Positions 59,943-64,000 of a stretch of DNA of 64,000 nt are shown here, in pieces. The first letter of the stretch is position 1. Each line of letters opens with the position of its first letter. Below the pieces are notes generated by a model. The model worked only from the letters and a program-made list of their open reading frames with translations, did not search any database and was not told where the DNA came from. The stretch is from Buchnera aphidicola (lineage in GTDB: Bacteria > Pseudomonadota > Gammaproteobacteria > Enterobacterales > Enterobacteriaceae). The stretch is from contig NZ_LT667500.1 of the NCBI RefSeq assembly GCF_900128725.1, positions 383,674 through 447,673 of the forward strand. The letters run 5' to 3'. The position numbers and the translations under genes were made by a program.

Positions 59943-61447
59943 ATGAAAAAAAAAAAATTATTTTAGGAATAGATTTCGGAACTACATATTGTCTAGTTTC
60001 TTCCGTAAAAAACAAAAAAATAAAAATAATTAATATTTTCGATAACAAACGCTCTTTTCCTTCTATTATATATTTAAATAAAGAAAAAACAGTAATCGGC
60101 TGGAAAGCAAAAAAATTTTTATCTATTGATCCAAAAAATACAATTAAATCGATAAAACGATTTATAGGAATAAAATATTCCGAAATAAATAAAAAAAAAG
60201 TAAATATTTCATGTGAAATATCTGAAAATATTGAAAAAGAATTAGTTTTTCATACTGACGCAGGAAAAATAACTGTTTCTTCTATTATTAAAAAATTTTT
60301 TAGCAATATTAAAAAAATTATTGAAAAAAAACTTCAAAAACATATTGGTGGAATAGTTGTTACCGTTCCAGCATATTTTAATAATATACAAAAAAACATC
60401 ATAAGAAAATCTATAGAGCGTAGTCAAATAAAAGTATTGCGTTTACTTAATGAGCCCACTGCTGCAGCTATTGCCTATGGATTGGAGAAAAAGAGAAAAG
60501 GTTTCATATGCGTATATGATTTAGGGGGTGGTACTTTTGATGTATCCATATTAAAAATATCAAAAGGAATTTTTGAGGTTCTTTCTACTAATGGTGATAG
60601 TAAATTAGGGGGTGATGATTTTGATTATTTGCTAGCTGTTTTTTTATACTCTAAAATTAAGAATAAAATTAAAATTAATAGTAAAATATTTAGAAAATTG
60701 ATTTTTATTGCAGAAAAAGTTAAAATTAATCTCAGTTCACAAAAATTAGTAACACTTGAATTCTTAAACCAAAAAATAACTTGTTCAATAAAAGAGTTTA
60801 ATGATTTAATTGATTCTCATATTGAAAAAACATTACAAATTGTAAGTATAGCGTTAAAAGACGCTCGTCTTAAAATATCCCACATTGACGACATCATCTT
60901 AGTTGGAGGATCAACATACATACCTATAATTCAAAGCAAAGTAAATTTATTTTTTAATAAAATACCATTGGTTCTAATTAATCCTACCGAAGTAGTTGTT
61001 CGAGGAGCTGGTATACAAGCATATTTTTTATCTAATATTAAAAATAATATAAAAAAATCAATTTTATTATTAGATATTATTCCTCTTTCTATCGGAATTG
61101 AATTAATAGGAGGAATAATGGAAAAAATGATAAAAAAGAATACAAAAATTCCTACCGAGTCTATTAAAGTATTTACAACATTTCAAGATAACCAAACAGG
61201 ATTTTGTATAAACGTTTATCAAGGTGAAGATAAATATGTTAAAAATTGCAAATTATTAACAAAATTTAAAATAAAGGGTTTGCCTTACAAAAAAGAAGAA
61301 AAAATTAAACTAATTGTGATATTTCGTATCGATGTAGACAATATTTTATCTATTATTGTGAAAGAAAAACAACTAAATATCAAGCGTACTATAAAGATTG
61401 ACTCAATATATAATAATAAAAATTATATTGATCTAAAAAATAATTAA
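59943..61447 (+). CDS. hscA: chaperone HscA, start out of frame at a run of 12 A and no lid domain
   Basis: Hsp70-family ATPase that releases clusters from IscU. The ATG at 59943 is followed by 12 A and, as written, stops after seven codons. With 13 A the frame reads IILGIDFGTTYCLVSS and stays open to 61447, about 501 residues. ATPase motifs follow: RLLNEPTAAAIAYGL, YDLGGGTFDVSIL, GGDDFD and VGGSTYIP. The substrate-binding beta domain aligns (SIGIELIGGIMEK, TFQDNQTG) but the protein ends just after it, so the helical lid (about 100 residues in the 616-residue E. coli protein) is missing. No alternative start in the correct frame was found; a TAG lies just upstream. Confidence 0.88.
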
Positions 61448-61549
61448 ATTAATATATTGGATTTATTTACAATGTAAAATTTACGATAATATATTTTATA
61501 TATATAGAATATATTATTAATTATTATTTATAAAAATTTGGAAAATATT

Positions 61550-61882
61550 ATGCCTAAAGTAATTTTTTATCCCCATAAAATTATTCTACCAAAGGGATTA
61601 TCTGTACAAGGTAAAAAAGGAGATACAATTTTAGACACAGCTTTATCTAATAATATAAAAATGGAGCATGCGTGCGAAAAATCTTGTGCTTGCTGCACAT
61701 GTCATTGCATAATTAGAAAAGGATTTTATTCGTTATCTCCCTGTGAAGAAAAAGAAGAAGATCTTCTAGATAAGGCGTGGGGATTAGAAAAAAATAGCCG
61801 TCTAGGCTGCCAAGCCCGGTTAGGAGACCAGGATATAGAAGTAGAAATACCTCTTTATCACATTAATCATGTTAATGAATAA
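61550..61882 (+). CDS. fdx: 2Fe-2S ferredoxin
   Basis: Adrenodoxin-type ferredoxin supplying electrons for cluster assembly; 110 residues from the ATG at 61550 ([10 protein letters not shown]), against 111 in E. coli. An in-frame TTG four codons upstream is rejected. Ligands are Cys42, Cys48, Cys51 and Cys87 ([21 protein letters not shown]); DKAWGLE and INHVNE match the isc ferredoxin. Last of the isc cluster; iscX is absent. Fpr may reduce it. Confidence 0.97.
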   Translation: MPKVIFYPHKIILPKGLSVQGKKGDTILDTALSNNIKMEHACEKSCACCTCHCIIRKGFYSLSPCEEKEEDLLDKAWGLEKNSRLGCQARLGDQDIEVEIPLYHINHVNE

Positions 61883-61905
61883 ATATTTATAATTAGATAT
61901 AAATC

Positions 61906-63303
61906 TTATTTTTGTGAACTAAGATATTTATTATTAACGTATGGATTAATATTATTTTTAAAAAAAATTTTAATGGGTGTATTTAGGATCTGTAATTTTT
62001 TTTGTAAAAAACGTATTAAGTATTTTTTATATGTTGCTGGTATATTTTGTGTTTGAGTTCCGTGCACAATAATTAACATAGGATTTTTACTACTTAAGTG
62101 CGCATATTTTAATCGTATTACTTTTCCTGTTGCACCCATAGGCAAAGGATTTTTAATAATTGCTTTATGAATGACTGAAGTTAAATAAGAAGAGTTGAAA
62201 TCTTTCTGAGATTCTTTAAAGATATTATTTATTTGAGATATAATTTTTTTTAAACCAATTCTATTTAAAGCCGAAATATGCAAATATGTTATATTTTTAA
62301 TAAAATTTAATCGATTATTAATTATTTTTTTAATTTCATTATTCTTTTTTTTAGGAATTAAATCCCATTTATTAAAAACAATAAAAAAAGGACTTCCAGA
62401 TTTTAAAGTTGCATTAATAATAAATAAATCTTGAGAGCAAATACCCATATATGCATCTAATACTACTATAATCATTTGACTATTTTTCATTATTTTGAGG
62501 GATTTTGTTTCCGATATGTGCTCTAATCTTGTTTTTCTTTTATTGCTTTTTCTAATTCCCGAAGTGTCAGTAAAGATATAAGTTGTATTTTTTTGCTTTA
62601 AAGATACTTGAACCGAGCCCCTAGTTGTACCAGGTGTAGAATGAGTAATTATTCTATTCGAAGATAATAAGCTATTAATTAAAGAAGATTTTCCAACATT
62701 GGGTTTACCCAAAACACAGATTTTTATTTTTTTTTTTAAAAAATCAGAACCAAAATAAGTTTTTTTATTTTCTATTAAAAAGTTTGTTTTATTAAGTTTT
62801 TTCCAAAAAATTAACATTTTTTTTGAAAAAAGATCAATTCCAATTTTTCTTAATATGGATATTTGATAAATTTTTTTAATCCCAAATGAATAAAATTCTG
62901 TTATTTGACTAATATCATCAATATTATCAATTTTATTAATTAATAAAAGAATTGGTTTATTTGTTTTCCTGATTTTTCTGAAGATATGAAAATCTAAATC
63001 TGTAATTCCTATATGTGCGTCTACCATAAAAATTAGAAAATCTGATTCTTGAATTGCTCGTTCTGTTTGTTGATTTGACTGATATTTTATTGAGTTTTTA
63101 TTTTCTTTTTTTTTAAGGTAACAAATACCCGCTGTATCAATAATACAAAATTGATTTTGTTTAATCAGACAATATCCATAAATTCGATCTCGTGTAGTTT
63201 GTAAAGTTTGATCAATTAACGCATTCCTAGAATTTGTTAATGCATTAAATAAACTAGATTTTCCTACATTAGATCGACCGATTAAAGCAATTTTTGGAAT
63301 CAT
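61906..63303 (-). CDS. der: ribosome-assembly GTPase Der (EngA)
   Basis: Double-GTPase needed for 50S assembly; 465 residues (E. coli 490). The first domain has GRSNVGKS (9-16) and DTAGI; the second, near residue 200, has GKPNVGKSS, DTSGIRK and NKWD; a C-terminal KH-like domain (NPLPMGATGKVIRLKYA, NPMLIIVHGTQ) follows. Both P-loops are intact. In E. coli bamB lies between yfgM and der; it is missing here. Convergent with fdx. Confidence 0.97.
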   Translation of the reverse strand: MIPKIALIGRSNVGKSSLFNALTNSRNALIDQTLQTTRDRIYGYCLIKQNQFCIIDTAGICYLKKKENKNSIKYQSNQQTERAIQESDFLIFMVDAHIGITDLDFHIFRKIRKTNKPILLLINKIDNIDDISQITEFYSFGIKKIYQISILRKIGIDLFSKKMLIFWKKLNKTNFLIENKKTYFGSDFLKKKIKICVLGKPNVGKSSLINSLLSSNRIITHSTPGTTRGSVQVSLKQKNTTYIFTDTSGIRKSNKRKTRLEHISETKSLKIMKNSQMIIVVLDAYMGICSQDLFIINATLKSGSPFFIVFNKWDLIPKKKNNEIKKIINNRLNFIKNITYLHISALNRIGLKKIISQINNIFKESQKDFNSSYLTSVIHKAIIKNPLPMGATGKVIRLKYAHLSSKNPMLIIVHGTQTQNIPATYKKYLIRFLQKKLQILNTPIKIFFKNNINPYVNNKYLSSQK

Positions 63304-63318
63304 TAAAATTTTCTCTTT

Positions 63319-63807
63319 TTATAAAATACATTGTTTTTTGTAGCTTTGAAATATAGGTTTCCAGTCATTATTTTTGACATTATTAATTATATTTAGAGCT
63401 GAAGAAAATTGTTTGTTTTTAATAAAAATTTTAACTAAATTTAATTCCATAAAACACCTTAAATTTTCGTCCGAAATAGACAAAAGAATCTTTCTTATCG
63501 TTTTAACTGATTCTTTATAATTTTTTTTTAAGAAATATCTTTTTGCTAAATTAATTCCAATAAGTGAATTAAATATACTATTTTGTTTTTTAAAAAAACA
63601 TTTTTGTTTTTTTATAGGAAACAATTTCTTATTATCAGGAGCGCTAATTATATTTTTAAATTCTGTTATCATTTGCTCTTTTTTTTTTAAGGATTTTTTA
63701 TAAATTATTAATGTACAGATTAATAATGATAAAAAAAACAAAAAAAATGTTATAAAAAAATATTTTTTGTATCTATTAAAAAAATCAAAGTATGTTTTAT
63801 ATTTCAT
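63319..63807 (-). CDS. yfgM: membrane-anchored periplasmic protein YfgM, shortened
   Basis: Homologue of YfgM, a SecYEG-associated periplasmic chaperone partner of PpiD; 162 residues against 206 in E. coli. One membrane helix at about 15-36 (FFITFFLFFLSLLICTLII), then a TPR-like region with NSLIGINLAKRYFLKKN.YKESVKTIRKIL and SDENLRCFMELNLVKIFI. The C-terminal TPR repeats are truncated. Position before der supports the call. Weak conservation; it may be decaying. Confidence 0.8.
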   Translation of the reverse strand: MKYKTYFDFFNRYKKYFFITFFLFFLSLLICTLIIYKKSLKKKEQMITEFKNIISAPDNKKLFPIKKQKCFFKKQNSIFNSLIGINLAKRYFLKKNYKESVKTIRKILLSISDENLRCFMELNLVKIFIKNKQFSSALNIINNVKNNDWKPIFQSYKKQCIL

Positions 63808-64000
63808 TTCATTTCTTGTTTTTTACAAATATTCGTTTTAATTTAATTTTTTAGTATAATATCATGTTTTTGGAATATTTCAATTGTTATTTTTTTTATA
63901 AGTTAAAAGAGCGCCGCATATTAGTTTTATTCAACTAAACAGTATGTTTAATTTTTTTAGCACTAAACTAAAAAATTTATTCGCTTATTTTTTTTGATTT
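63808..64000. other. window end; possible truncated frame on the plus strand
   Basis: A short frame from an ATG near 63942 (MFNFFSTKLKNLFAYFF) closes after 17 codons at a TGA directly behind an eight-base T-run. One extra T would keep it open past the window edge, so it may be the start of another gene. A TATAAT at 63855-63860 lies upstream. I cannot assign a function. Confidence 0.25.

Overview
The window is AT-rich chromosome (roughly three quarters A+T) from a heavily reduced gammaproteobacterial endosymbiont, almost certainly a Buchnera aphidicola lineage. The evidence is Enterobacterales gene order with many internal deletions, one gene copy per function, AT-driven codon choice, long A/T homopolymers inside genes, no mobile elements, no CRISPR and no regulators. 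Retention of bioH, sbcB and pgi and the overall gene set recall the Buchnera of the gall aphid Baizongia pistaciae; that strain-level guess is from memory.

Layout. 1-591 is the 3' end of fmt. 699-14464 (minus) is the alpha, spc and S10 ribosomal block with secY and rpoA, followed upstream by the str genes (tuf, fusA, rpsG, rpsL) and tusBCD to 20163. 20529-24105 holds trpS, rpe, aroB and aroK, the E. coli dam cluster minus damX, dam and gph. 24315-35557 holds tRNA-Ser, nfuA, bioH, ssb, dusA, dnaB, ruvX, hemW, trmB, mutY-yggX and sbcB. 35681-44524 holds tRNA-Asn, tRNA-Ile2, dut, rplI-rpsR-rpsF, miaA, pgi, orn, tRNA-Gly, rpmE, hslVU and zapB. 44906-48257 holds fpr, an unrecognised 304-residue gene and dapF. 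48652-57321 holds tRNA-Pro, His and Arg, then rho, trxA, rep, ilvC, ilvD and tRNA-Trp. 57606-63807 holds iscS, iscU, hscB, hscA, fdx, der and yfgM.

How it works together. Most of the window is translation machinery: about 30 ribosomal proteins, EF-Tu, EF-G, RNA polymerase alpha, SecY, eight tRNAs and the tRNA modifiers DusA, MiaA, TrmB and TusBCD. A small nutritional core remains: ilvC/ilvD (branched-chain amino acids), aroB/aroK (chorismate) and dapF (diaminopimelate/lysine). Iron-sulfur assembly is served by IscS-IscU-HscB-HscA-Fdx and NfuA.

The most notable pattern is that three otherwise intact genes (tusC, dapF, hscA) are each out of frame at a run of 10-12 A/T, in each case as if one base were missing, while several other genes carry in-frame runs of 12-16 A (ruvX, rep, yggX, dnaB). 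This is the setting for RNA-polymerase slippage rescue. Other points are a MutY reading frame that runs without a stop into YggX, a dUTPase that has lost its catalytic motifs, an HscA without its helical lid, and an orphan gene behind a near-consensus promoter with a long leader. I found no new multi-gene system; the orphan gene and the slippage-dependent genes are the best candidates for something unusual.
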